NCBI RefSeq assembly: GCF_020080835.1
Contig: NC_058162.1
Coordinates: forward strand, 19,685,203 to 19,749,202
Direction: 5' to 3'
Source of the DNA: Cotesia glomerata
Lineage: Eukaryota > Arthropoda > Insecta > Hymenoptera > Braconidae
DNA length: 64,000 nt
Shown: piece by piece, positions 1 to 11,408 of the stretch
Position numbering within the stretch: the stretch's first letter is position 1
How the letters are laid out: each line of letters begins with the position of its first letter
Notes under the pieces: generated by a model
What the model saw: the letters and a program-made list of their open reading frames with translations, nothing else
Databases searched by the model: none
What the model was told of the DNA's origin: nothing
Translations under genes and position numbers: made by a program

Positions 1-3000
1 CCTCAACCATTGTGAGGCTGCGCAAGACCTGCTCATGCAGACTGTGCGCGATCATGAGCTAGACTTAGTACTAATAGCAGAGCCATACAGGCACCTGAGT
101 ACCCAACCATGGGAAACCGACTGCACCACAAAAGCTGTCATATGGTCCTGCGGCAAGCTCCCCTTCCAGAGTATCGTTAAAAATGGCAGCGCCGGCTTTG
201 TAGCAGCATCGGTAGATGGCATCCGGTTTTACAGCTGCTACGCACCACCTAGCCTCACTATCGTTGAATTCATGGATTTTCTGGATCGACTGACGGAGGA
301 CGCGAAGCAGTACTACCCAGTGGCAATAGCTGGGGACTTCAACGCCTGGGCAGTGGATTGGGGCAGCAAACACACCAACGCTCGGGGTAAAGAACTACTA
401 GAAGCTTTTTCTACGTTAGACGTAGTGTTGTTGAACAGTGGCGATGCGCCGACGTACACTAAAAGGCGACGCAAGTTCTATTGTGGATCTTACTTTTGTC
501 AGCAGCAGCCTCATCAGAGGAAACTACGACTGGAAAGTGATGGAGACCTACACGGCCAGCGATCACAACGCGATTCTCTGGGAAGTATCAAAGGACCCGA
601 ATCCTAGAAGACCGGCTAAGAAACTTGACATCGTTGGGTGGAAGCTGAAATCCTTTGACCCAAGTGCACCAGCAGCTGCCCTAAATAGTGAACCGCTTAC
701 TACTGGATCTGCAGAAGAAATGACCAAGGAGTTGATAAAGAGAGTGTCCCAGGCTTGCGACACCTGCATGCCCCGTAAACGGGGCATGAACCAAAGACCT
801 TCGGTGCACTGGTGGAACGACCACATCAGCTTCCTACGGAAAGAGTGTTTCAAGAAAAGAAGAATATCTCAGCGTGGTTATCGGCGGCATGACTCAGCGG
901 AACTAGTCGCAGAATACAAGAAAGCTCGTCGAGACTTAAACAAAGCCATCAAGGATAGCAAGAAGAACTGCTGGAAAGAGCTAATCAACGAGGTGGACAA
1001 AGACTTGTGGGGCAGACCTTACAAGGTAGTCATGGCAAACTTGAAATACCAGCCAATGCCGTCTCCTACGTGTCCTCAACTCCTACAGAAGATCGTGACT
1101 GCACTGTTTCCACGACAGCGCGTTTTCAACTACCTGTTGACACAAGACGAACTGAATGATATCCCACCTGTGACGAAAGAAGAACTGATGGAAGCTTGTA
1201 ACCGCGTCGGGAATAATAAAGCGCCGGGATTGGACGGAATCCCTAATATTGCCTTGAAAACATCTATTAAAGCAGCGCCAGCGTTATTCCTCGATGTCTA
1301 CAACATCTGCTTGAAGGAAGGGATTTTTCCTCGGAAGTGGAAACAACAACGGCTGGTACTACTTCCTAAAGGAAAGAAGCCACCGGAAGAACCGTCATCT
1401 TATCGTCCACTCTGCATGTTGGATACAGCCGGTAAGATACTCGAACGTATAATCCACCAAAGGATAGAAGCAGTTGTCGATCCACTATTAGCAGACAATC
1501 AGTACGGATTTCGAAAAGGACGATCAACCCTGGACGCAATCAACCTGGTTGTCGGTATAGCCAAAGACGCAATCGCCGGTACCAGATGGAAGGGTGGAAC
1601 GAAGAAATATTGTCTGGTGGCAACCCTAGACATCAAAAATGCCTTCAACTCCGCCAACTGGGATCGCATCATGCAAGCTCTTCAAGAGATGAACGTACCA
1701 GGATATCTACGAAGGATAGTCGCTAGCTACTTCACGAATAGAGTCCTTAGATATGACACGAAGAATGGTCCAAAGGAGTATGATGTTACTGGAGGCGTCC
1801 CGCAGGGTTCTGTTCTCGGTCCACTTCACTGGAATATCATGTACAACGGATTGCTGAGACTGAAACTACCAAGAAATGTCAAACTGGTAGCGTACGCGGA
1901 CGACGTAGCCGTAGTAATCGTCGCCAAGCATATTGATGAGATAAATCATATGTTCACGATCACCTTTGAGCGAATTAACCAGTGGATGGACACAGTAAAC
2001 CTACAACTGGCTAAACAGAAGACCGAGGCTGTACTTATCACTAGCAGAAAAGTGGTGGAAACGATCAATTTAAACGTCGGAGACCAAGAAATCACATCCC
2101 AACCATTCATTCGATATCTGGGAGTGATGCTCGATTCCCGACTTAACTTCAAACAACAAGTTGAACACGTGACCGCCAAAGCATCAGCAGTAGTGGCTAA
2201 CCTAGTACGATTGATGCCCAACATCGGTGGCCCGAAGCAGACAAGGAGGTTATTGCTATCATCAGTAGTTACATCGGTCCTCACGTATGGTATATCCATT
2301 TGGTCCGACGTACTTGAGACCCAAGAATCATGGAGGAAAGCATGTCCGGTTTACCGACTGAGCGCGCTAAGAGTAGCCAGCGCCTTCCGAACAATATCAG
2401 AGGAAGCAGTGTGCGTCATTTCTGGAACTCTGCCGCTTAGAGTCTTAGCTAAAGAAAGACGGGCCCTTTGCCATCGAAAGAGGTCAACTACACTGAGCGC
2501 TGAAGAACTAAGAACAGAAGAACGGCAGCACAGCATCTCGCGATGGCAACTTGAGTGGGACGCCGCAGCAAAAGGAAGATGGACACACCGCCTCATACCA
2601 AAGATCGACGTTTGGCTGAGCCGAAACCATGGTGAAGTCAACTATTACCTAACGCAGATGTTGTCAGGACATGGGTGCTTTCGAGAGTATCTGCACCGCT
2701 TTAAGCACGACGATTCTCCGGAGTGCCCGTCTTGTCCAGGGGTTATTGAGGACGCAAGGCACGTTTTCTTTGTGTGTCCACGTTTCGATCCTCAGCGTGA
2801 GGAGTTAGAGAGGATCCTGAACTGGAGAATCCAACCAGAGACAATACTAGATGCAATGTTGTCGAATCAAACTGCTTGGAACGCTACAAGCACTTTTGCC
2901 ACAGAAGTGCTTACAGAGCTGCGTTCCATTGAAAGAAAAAGAGCAAATGACAGAAACTAGAAGGAAGGAAAAATAACACCTTAGCCACCAGAAGGAATAG

Positions 3001-3202
3001 CGGTAGCTGGATCCTCCCCTCACGAAGTAATGCCTGACGGCGGTTTCCATGAGGGATTAGAGGAAAGAAGAAAAGGGGTTTAGGGTTTAGTGGGTAGGGG
3101 CGTTAGGGTCGAGTTTTAGTATGACACTGCGTCGAGTCGCCACATATCCAGGCCAAACAACTATGCCTGGAATCCGTAAGAAGGATTCCCCCTAAGATAA
3201 AA

Positions 3203-3206
<4 letters not shown>
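1..3206 (+). mobile_element. R1-clade non-LTR retrotransposon, 3' portion
   Basis: The element runs off the left edge of the window, so ORF1 and the 5' end are not visible. What is seen is most of ORF2 (2-2960), a roughly 240-base 3' UTR and a short A-rich end (gataaaaaaaa, to 3206) that passes directly into a CA microsatellite. The 3' UTR holds two small hairpins: CCAGGC with GCCTGG near 3150-3172, and GGAATCC with GGATTCC near 3170-3189. The apurinic-like endonuclease, reverse transcriptase and terminal zinc knuckle, in that order, are the R1-clade layout. Many R1 elements are site-specific, but no 28S rDNA is present at this junction; the 3' side is family A repeat DNA. Confidence 0.88.
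2..2960 (+). pseudogene. R1-clade ORF2 polyprotein (endonuclease-reverse transcriptase), one frameshift
   Basis: This encodes the enzyme that nicks target DNA and reverse-transcribes the element RNA at the nick. The frame is already open at base 2, so the N terminus lies outside. The first part (2 to about 465) is an exonuclease/endonuclease/phosphatase domain with motifs AEPYR, AGDFNAW and PTYTK. The second part, in the +1 frame, continues it with SIVDLTFVS and YTASDHNAI. It is followed by a reverse transcriptase with YRPLCMLDTAGKILERI, QYGFRKGRSTLDAI, LDIKNAFNSANW, GGVPQGSVLGPLHWN and the catalytic AYADDVAVV. A C-terminal CPSCPGVIEDARHVFFVCP zinc knuckle precedes the stop at 2960. The two frames meet at about 463-466 and look separated by loss of a single G in an AAAAGG run. 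Apart from this the 840-residue second part is uninterrupted, so the copy is young or recently decayed. Confidence 0.9.

Positions 3207-3258
<52 letters not shown>
3207..3258. repeat. (CA)n microsatellite
   Basis: This is an uninterrupted CA run directly after the A-rich end of the R1-clade element. The sequence after it (3259 on) is the flank found beside the CA tract of minus-oriented family A copies. The run is therefore probably the central microsatellite of a family A copy into which the retrotransposon's 3' end was joined. Confidence 0.9.
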
Positions 3259-3259
<1 letters not shown>

Positions 3260-3407
3260 CCGCACGGACACCATCGCAGGAATAGTCAGGACAGCTTCCT
3301 AGGACCTCAAAACGTCGAGATCTGAAAACTTGATTTTCGAAAAACGGGGTAAAACCACTAACTTCCCAACTTTTGAAAATTTTTAATTTTCTTAGCGTGA
3401 AGTCAAA
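3259..3407 (-). repeat. Family A dispersed repeat, fragment
   Basis: It matches the end of other family A copies in minus orientation: the stretch with cttcctaggacctcaaaacg, then cgaaaaacggggtaaaacca, then ending cttagcgtgaagtcaaaa (consensus cttagcgggaagttaaaa). Everything beyond the microsatellite is missing, replaced by the R1-clade element. Confidence 0.85.
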
Positions 3408-3506
3408 AATCTATGAAACGTTGAGATTTATTTACTTTTTGAGGATAAAAGTATACGAGACCATAAATTGCACTTAACTAATTAATAAACTGCACAATAA
3501 AGCATA

Positions 3507-4218
3507 CTTTACCCCGTTTTTCGAAAATCGAGTTTTCATCTGATCTCGACGTTTCAAGGTCCTAGGAAGCTGTCCTGACTATTCCTGCGATGGTGTCCGT
3601 GCGACTATGTGTGTATGTGTGTGGGTATGTAAACCTCTTATAACTTTTGAACGGCCCAACCGATCGGATCGAGATTAGTGGCGATCCAAAGCATATCTTT
3701 GCCCTTAAATTTTTTGAAAATTTGAATTAATTTCGTTCGCTAGATTTTGAGAAATCTTAGAAATAAAATTTTTCTAAAATAATTTTTTCGAAATATCTTC
3801 TGAACGGCTCCATCGATTAATCTCAAAAACTAATCCACTCTTAAACTTGAAAAACCACATCGATTGCCGCCAGTCTCGTCAAAATATGTTGATTGTTCGT
3901 GAGATATTGAAAAAGAAAAATTTCGAAAAAAGTGTTTTTTCAAAATAACTCCGAAATTTTTCATCAGATCAATTTTCATCATTGCAAATCTTTGATAAAG
4001 CTTAAATATTTACATCGATCGCCGCCAACCACGTGAAAATCAGTTGATCCATTCAAAAGTTATCGTAGTTTGAAAATTCCAAAAATGGTATTGTATCTAA
4101 GTCTCACCAGACTTTTGAGCTTGAAGAGCTCAAAAACAAAAACAGTGGAATTTTAAGCGTTTAGGTATGGACGTTTCGGGAAGTTGCAGGGATGGCTTAG
4201 GGTCAACCGTCTTCCCAA
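3507..4218 (+). repeat. Family A dispersed repeat, 5'-truncated copy
   Basis: It begins at the tttaccccgtttttcgaaaa block, lacking the usual aacttcccgctaag start. A short GT-rich tract follows at about 3607-3625, then the internal blocks containing ataacttttgaacggc and aatcagttgatccattc. It ends in cgggaagttgcagggatggc and gggtcaaccgtcttccca followed by a T run. It lies head-to-head with the 3259-3407 fragment across about 100 unrelated bases. No coding potential is seen. Confidence 0.85.
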
Positions 4219-7200
4219 TTTTTTTGTTCTAATAAAGTTAGCTATGTATTCGCCTTTTTTACACATAATGTTTATATACCGAAAAGTATTGAAACTTAAA
4301 TTAAGTCACAATTTCTTTAATTTTTCCTTTATCATGGGTACTTGTACTCATATCATTTTCAAAATTTGTTTTTTTTTTGTATTAGTTAAAGATGATGAAA
4401 AATTTTTGTTCCGTTTTACTATATTAGTCAACAATCGAATGTAATCTTTATTAAAAATTAAGTAAGATTAATAAGGCGTACAATTTAAAATTTTCTAAGC
4501 TTTCTTTTCAAACAAATCATATTTCTAATCATTCATCACCCACACAAAATAAATAAAGGAAAATTATTAAAAAACTTTCATCAAGATCTTATCAAAATAT
4601 TCTGAATAAATTCAATAATAGTTATATACACGTAAAGCTTAAAGAAAATAATAGGAATACTTGTATACGCCCATCACGTAGAGAATTATTTTAACCAGCC
4701 GCGGTGTTGCATCGCACGAGGTGTAAAATGTAAATTCTTAAAGGTGGATGCACGCGAAATGAGTGAGATACTTAGCAAGGGAGGGAGAGCTATATAGAAG
4801 AGGTGTAACCATTGGAATCTCGTTTAGACGTATCCCATAGTATGATTTGCGAGCTCTGATATTTACAAGCGTGAGTCTACTCGATTCTCATCTTTTTCAT
4901 CCGCAAGTATCTGTACAAATATTAATGTATACTTAGATATGCGTATATAAATAGATGTATAGAAATATAAGCAATAAGTCGGTAATAAGCTAATGAGGCG
5001 TTCCGTAAATGCAAGGAGGCCTTTACTCTAGCCAGTATTTGTGTTAAGTTCAAAGCTAAGATGATTAATTTGTGTGACCAGCCCATTGCACGCCTAATTA
5101 ACGCGACAAATTGCCTGACACCAAATAAGTGTTTGGCTCGATCATCACCGCCCCTTTTTCAATCGTACCTCTTTTTTATTCATTTATGCAATCATATGCA
5201 CGCCCGTCAATTCTTATATACGCTTGTTTGCTTCACGTTTAACTAAACTTTCACCATCACCAGACAATTTATTTATCTCTTAACTTTTATTCCCTCAAAC
5301 AACAAAACAAAAATAACCTTAATCCACATAAAAAATAAAGATAATAGATGTAGCGAGATGATGGCCTCGTACCTTAACGATGAATAATTGTCCCGGAAGG
5401 GAATTCTGAGTCTCGGGACATTATGTCTTGGAATTCTATGAAATCTAAACATGGATCTTTCAGTTAAATCACTACTAAACCTTGTAGTTAATTTATTAAA
5501 TTAATTAAAAAGCTATATTTATATTTTGCATCTCATTTTTGCACGTCGCTTACGTTAGCGCTAGGAAGTGCTCTACCATAGAGTCGTAATTTTACGAGGA
5601 CTTTTTCATGTAAAAACATGTCTATATGATTTTCAGTCTACAAAAATATTAAAAAATCTATACAACTATCTAAGTAATTCATTAGTAATTATGTTTAACA
5701 GAATTTTTAATAAATTAACAATTTTTTATAAATAACATAAAGAACAAAAATTTATCTCGAAATAAAAGTGACTTCAATTGACGAGCCGTCGAACAAGAAA
5801 TACCATAACTATCAATTAATCTCATTTCTTTTATAGGTTCTCATAAGAAATTTTTTTAATAACATTAGCGCTAGCAACGTGCTGATTTAGATTTTCCAAC
5901 CTTCTTTTCATCTTACACATACTTTAAAGTGTGCAGATGTAGTCTCAGTTTTAGATAAACAGCCAAGTTCAACACAAACTGACTTTTATCGGCAGTAATT
6001 GCAGTAACAGCTTATACACACATCTAAGTTTGAATTCGAGTTTTAATCGAGCTTGATGAGAGACATCCAAAAATGAATTTACGGATTTAGATGAGCGTAA
6101 AACTTTGACTGTTGCCATTGAGGTTTGGATGATGAGGGAAAGTTTTAGATCCATGTGTCCATGTTAGTGCGTGGTTTTCATGTGTATCCATCTGTATACA
6201 TTATATCTATATAATTTACTATGTTAAAGGTCTTCAAGTGGTGAATTTAAGAGAAATAGGTGCGCATAGTCGATTGAGTAAGTGTGAGAGGCGGCGCTGA
6301 TATATCCACGAGGATCTAAGGGCGTTACTTGCCCGATCAATCTCGCGAAATCGGCATTATATATATATATGTTATATGTTACATTTAATGTATATATATA
6401 ACATAGGTATATGAATACAAGAGACGGTCGTTATGAAAGTAACGAAGGATAATCATTAAGCACTTTGGTAAATCGTTTCGCTTGATTCACAATTCCCAAG
6501 ATAACTGGTTTGTCGTTCATGGATTACTCAGGTTATTGCTGTATATATAATTATAAATTATTATATACAAGAAACTTAAATACGAACTGTGTAATTATTA
6601 ACCAACAAACCGATCGTCAAATTGAAATTCCTTGTATTCTTCAATAATTATTATATTGTCCGCAAGACTTTGTACCAATCCGATAAATTTTACATATAAA
6701 TTGAAGATTCACGTGCCATGTGTGAACAGAGTGAGTTAAATTTGACATTTCAAGTTGCATATTTGTATTATGATGTTAAATGTTACGTGATTTTTTCCCG
6801 ATGCCTAACACGTACGTTCCAGGTACTTTGTACACATAATATGAATGTTTACCGTCAGTGCATCAAATATTTGAGGCCCGAATCCAGAATGAAAATTGGG
6901 TGCCAGATGAGAGATGCAATAGGAGTCATTATGCAGGAGGTGACTAGATGATGGGTCGCTACAAAACTACCGACGAGTTGTTGAAAAACTCGACGAGGCG
7001 AGAAGTGCAAACTGGGTCGGCTACGAGCTGAATCTCTCTTGAGCTTCAGTTGGACTTTTTTATTTATCCTTTATTTTATATTTCAACGGACGATGTTGCT
7101 TTTTAACTTTGTTTCGTCAACACTTTTTGAAAATATACATGGAGAGAAAAAGTTCTGATCGGGCCATCTGGTGCTGCACAGAAACAATCAATAATGTATG

Positions 7201-9618
7201 AAGTTAAATTGGAAAGTAGATTGTAGATTAAGCTTAGCAGCTAGCATAGTGATAATCATAATTATTTAGTCAGTAAGACAGATTAGTTAAGCTTACAGGT
7301 GTTTCGGTGGTTACAAAGTGGATCAACGTTAATATTAAATTTCGATTGAATGTAAGTTTTGGTTGTAGTTCTACAAAGTACATTCCTCTGATCCGATGAT
7401 TATCATAAGCTTAACTGCTTCCATACTACTAGATCGTAGTTTGTTGTCTGTATTTACTGTTACTGTGTTGAACCAGAAGCATGGATTTCGGAATTATTCC
7501 TCCGTAAAAAAATGTTTTGAAGTGCTTTGATATGAAAATAAACCAAATATATACGGCTTATTATCATGGATATAAATGGCCATAAGCCATATCAGGATAT
7601 ATCTGGCTCAGTATGATGCTCTACTCTCAACACGTCAAGGTCAAGCAATTTTGTGGTCTTAAAATGCCTTCATCACAAGCAAATTGCACTTATAAGATAA
7701 TATGAATAGAAGTATATCAAAAAACACTTTGAATACTCCATTTTTTATTTTCTAAAGAGTCATTTTATGTTACAACTTAGAAAAAAAACAGCTTAAAAAA
7801 ATTATGCTGAATAATAAACTAAAATCAGTTAGTCTTTGATAAATATCTATGTATATATAAGTAAAAATCAGCCTTAAACCACGCATGAGTGCCTTTAAAA
7901 CTAAAGCACAATATATTGAATTATCCATATTATACAAATACTGAGTGCATGCACTTTTATTTTAAAAGTTATCTTAATCCGATTTATTTTTTTCTCAAAA
8001 ATAAAATCAGCGTTATGAGGCGTACACTTTTAGATTTTCGAATTTTTCTGTTTAATACGAAATATTATTGGACGTCCATATTTCTAGAAAAATTTGAAAA
8101 TTACGATGAATTATTTCTGTATTTTTATATAAAACCACATGAAACTGGATCAGGCAATATCAGTACAGATTAGCCCATGGCATAAAATTATTTCACGGGT
8201 TCATATAATTTAAAAAGTTAATGATTGAAGTGGGTATCTGAAGAATGGTTCTTAAACAACCATCTTATCACTAACATTTTTAGTAGAGAGCCACAGTTAA
8301 CTTTTCCAAGTTGAGTTTACGTCTTAAATTCGATAAAACTTGAAAGAACAGAAATGGAGTTTCAAGATGGGTAGAAAATGAGATTTACGTCTCGCCGGGT
8401 ACCTTCGCTGACGGGAATAGAAATAACGTTACTGTTGGCACACGCGCTCTACCTAAAGAAAACCAACCAAGAAGTAGTTTGAGTTTTATTGAAAAATAAA
8501 AAATATAAAATAAAATAAAAGTTTTAGATGGGTATTAGATGACTATCTTCGCTGTTGAGGAAATAAAACAACCCACGGACAAAGTAACTAACAATACCTG
8601 AAGAATGAACCAGAACTTGTAGAAGAAGCAGTGCCATTCACTTGTAACTTTGTTTTTTTTACACCTATCTTCAAGAAGTTCACGTAGATCTGCTGGCTGT
8701 TATTATATCAAAAAAACGAAATAACAGTTAGATCACAAAAGTTTAATGGATCTCTATTATTTTGGTGTCATCTGAGTTGCATTATTTTTATTATTTTTCC
8801 TCTACTATTCTATTTATTTCCGAGTACTCTATTATGAACTGTAGCCACACACCATTTTATCTTATCACCCTTATACCTTTCTCTTCTCGTCTCTTTGCCG
8901 ACATGCTCATTCTCTAACATTCTTTTTTATTTTTTTCTGTTCATCATTCTTCTTATTTGAGAGTGTACGTTTGTAAGAGAAACAATAACAACACGTTGAA
9001 ACTCTAGTGAAAACTGGTTTTGTTCAAACTCAAGCTTCATCTTTTCTCTCTTAGCTCTTTACTTTACTTTCAACGTTATGTTATCATATATATTTTATAT
9101 ATGTATATATATCTAACTCACTTGCATCCACTTTACCATTTCTCATGTGCACGCGGGCGAGTCAAAGACGAAGATGAGACGATAAAAGATTGAGCGCGAA
9201 GAAATAATAAGAATAGAAGGATAAAATTTCGGGTAAATGTGTGCGGAGAAGTTTAAAACAGCCTTACGGCTAAGTAGAAATTGCTTGCCTCCAAGTTGAA
9301 TTACGGCGACGTTAACGGTAGACGTAAGACGTAAACGATTCATATTCCCTATTTAAAACCTTTTTGAAATTTACCTTAATTTATCAACTTGGTAATCGTT
9401 ATTTGAGAATGATATTTTAATAAAGAGACGCCTACATGGTTCAATTTGACGAATCAAGTAGTTTTAATTAAACATAGTCAAGAATTATCATCATAATTAT
9501 TAAAAAAGACGAAGTAACTGACATTTCTTAGATTTCGAGAAATTTTTTTAACAGAAATAAAATTTACACCCTAAATTAATGACAAATTCGATTAAGACGT
9601 AGAAAGCAATTGAAAAAA
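4219..9618. other. Non-coding AT-rich stretch
   Basis: Only short open frames occur (up to 94 codons), with no recognisable domain, no convincing splice-linked exons and no RNA gene. A small fragment of dispersed family B (atgaggcgtacacttttaga) lies at about 8008-8050. A local TA-rich hairpin lies near 6358-6405. No other feature could be supported. Confidence 0.6.
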
Positions 9619-9795
9619 ATTAGAACGACGGTTGACCCTAAAGGCCATCCCTGCAACTTCCCGCTCATTTTCTACTTAAGCGCTCGAAATTACACATTAC
9701 ATTTTTGAGCTCTTCGAGCTCACAAATATGATTTTTGTGTCATTTTGAGCTTTTCGAGCTCAAAACTCTAATAGCAGTTTAATAAAACACAATTG
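9619..9795 (-). repeat. Family A outer copy, first part of a split copy
   Basis: Minus-oriented family A terminus: a gacggttgaccctaaaggcc block, gcaacttcccgctc, then GAGCTC palindromes. It breaks off at about 9795 inside the segment that in other copies reads into a caaaccgcaataacttttga block. That block reappears at about 10691, on the far side of an inserted plus-oriented copy. Confidence 0.88.
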
Positions 9796-10680
9796 TTAAC
9801 TTCCCGCTAAGGAAATCGAAGATTTTCAAAAATCGGGAAGTTATTGTTTTCACCCCGTTTTGCAAAAATCGAGTTTGAAAATCGACGTTTGAAGGTCACA
9901 GGAAGCTTCCCTGACTATCCCCGCGAGGTTGTCACTGTGTGTGTGTGTATGTATGTGTGTGTGTGTGTGTGTAAGTATGTGAATCGCTTATAACTTTTGA
10001 ACGATTGAACTAATGGGAATCTACCAAACGGCGTTCTTAAGAGTTCCCTCAAACTCAGATTCCCTAAGAATTTGAATCGATTCGGACCAATAGATTTTGA
10101 GAAATTTTAAGAAATCTAAAAAAAACTCGGAAAAAATTTTTTTTGAAAGTGGTTTTTTTGGAATAACTTTTAATCGGCTTCATCAATCATCTCCAAAAAC
10201 TAATCCGCCCTTGAGCTTGAAAAACCACGTCGATCACCACTAATCCGGTCAAAATCGGTTGATTCGTTCGAGAGATAGCTTGAACGAAATAAAACCGAAA
10301 AAAACCAAAAAAAGTGTTTTTCGGAAGTACTCCGAAATTTTTCGTTTTATCAATTTAAACTTGAAAATTCTTTATGAAGCTTAAGAAACTGCGTCGAATG
10401 CCACCAACCGCGTGGAAATCGGTTCATTCATTCAAAAGTTAATGCGATTTGAAAATTCAAAAAATAGTGTTATATCAAACTTCTATCAAATTTTTGAGCT
10501 CGAAGAGCTCAAAAGCATACAAAAGCTATTTTTTGAGCTTGGAGAGCTCAAAATAACACACAAATTGTATTTATGAGCTCGAAGAGCTCAAAAACGTCAT
10601 AAGTGCAATTTCAAGCGTTTAGGTATAGAGTTGGCGGGAAGTTGCAGGGATGGCCTTTTCAGGGTCAACCGTTTTCCTAA
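9796..10680 (+). mobile_element. Family A element, full-length copy nested in another copy
   Basis: About 885 bases from ttaacttcccgctaagg to ccgttttcctaa. In order: a subterminal inverted repeat (aacttcccg, paired with cgggaagtt about 30 bases on), a caccccgttttgcaaaaatc block, a short GT tract (9936-9972), several diverged blocks containing an ataacttttgaacg-like core, three GAGCTC-centred palindromes between about 10494 and 10595, the second subterminal repeat (gcgggaagtt), and the terminal gggtcaaccgttttcctaa. It has no open frame and so would depend on proteins supplied in trans. The flanking 9619-9795 and 10681-11408 are the two halves of one older copy in the opposite orientation. Confidence 0.85.
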
Positions 10681-11180
10681 TTTTTTTAATTTTCAAACGG
10701 CAATAACTTTTGAATGAATAAACCGATTTCCTCGCGGTTGGCGGCATTCAACGAAGTTTTTAAAGCTCCATGAAAAATTTTCAAGTTTAAATCGATCGAG
10801 TCAGGAATTTCAAAGTAATTCCGAAAAAACACTTTTTTCGGTTTTCTTTCGACAACAATAACTCACGAACGAATCAACTAATTTTGACCGGGCCCGTGGT
10901 GATTGACGTAGTTTTTAGATCTTAAGAGCTGATTAGATTTTGGAATTGATCGGTGAAACCATTTAAAAGTAATTCCAAAAAAATCACATTCCAAAAAAAT
11001 TTTTTTTTTGTAGTTTTTTTGGGATTTCTCAAAATCTACGGGTTCGAATCGGTCCAAATAGTATTCAAAATCTAAGTTTGGTCAAGCCCTTTCGAATGGC
11101 ACCAACCGCGATTAAATCGGTCAAGTCGTTCAAAAGTTATAAGTGGGTCACATACATACATACACACATACATACACACA

Positions 11181-11232
<52 letters not shown>

Positions 11233-11408
11233 TACAGACATATACACATACATACAGACATACGGACATCATCGCGAAAACATTTAGGGAAGCTTCCTAG
11301 GACCTCAAAACGTCAAGATTTGATGAGAACTCGATTTTCGAAAAACGGGGTAAAACCAATAACTTCCCGATTTTTGAAAATTTTCAATTTTCTTAGCGGG
11401 AAGTTAAA
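10681..11408 (-). repeat. Family A outer copy, second part of a split copy
   Basis: It resumes the minus-oriented copy interrupted at 9795: caataacttttgaatgaata, the block with aaacacttttttcggttttc, a CA microsatellite (about 11153-11230), cttcctaggacctcaaaacg, and the terminal cttagcgggaagttaaaac. The histidine/threonine-rich open frames across this stretch are only the CA tract translated. Confidence 0.88.

Noticed and set aside
3075..3095. gggtttagggtttag resembling telomeric repeats
   Set aside because: It lies in the 3' UTR of the R1-clade element, is only two units, and is the plant rather than the insect (TTAGG) type.
6718..6951. 77-codon plus frame starting MCEQSELN
   Set aside because: No homologous motif, AT-rich codons and no flanking exons; likely chance.
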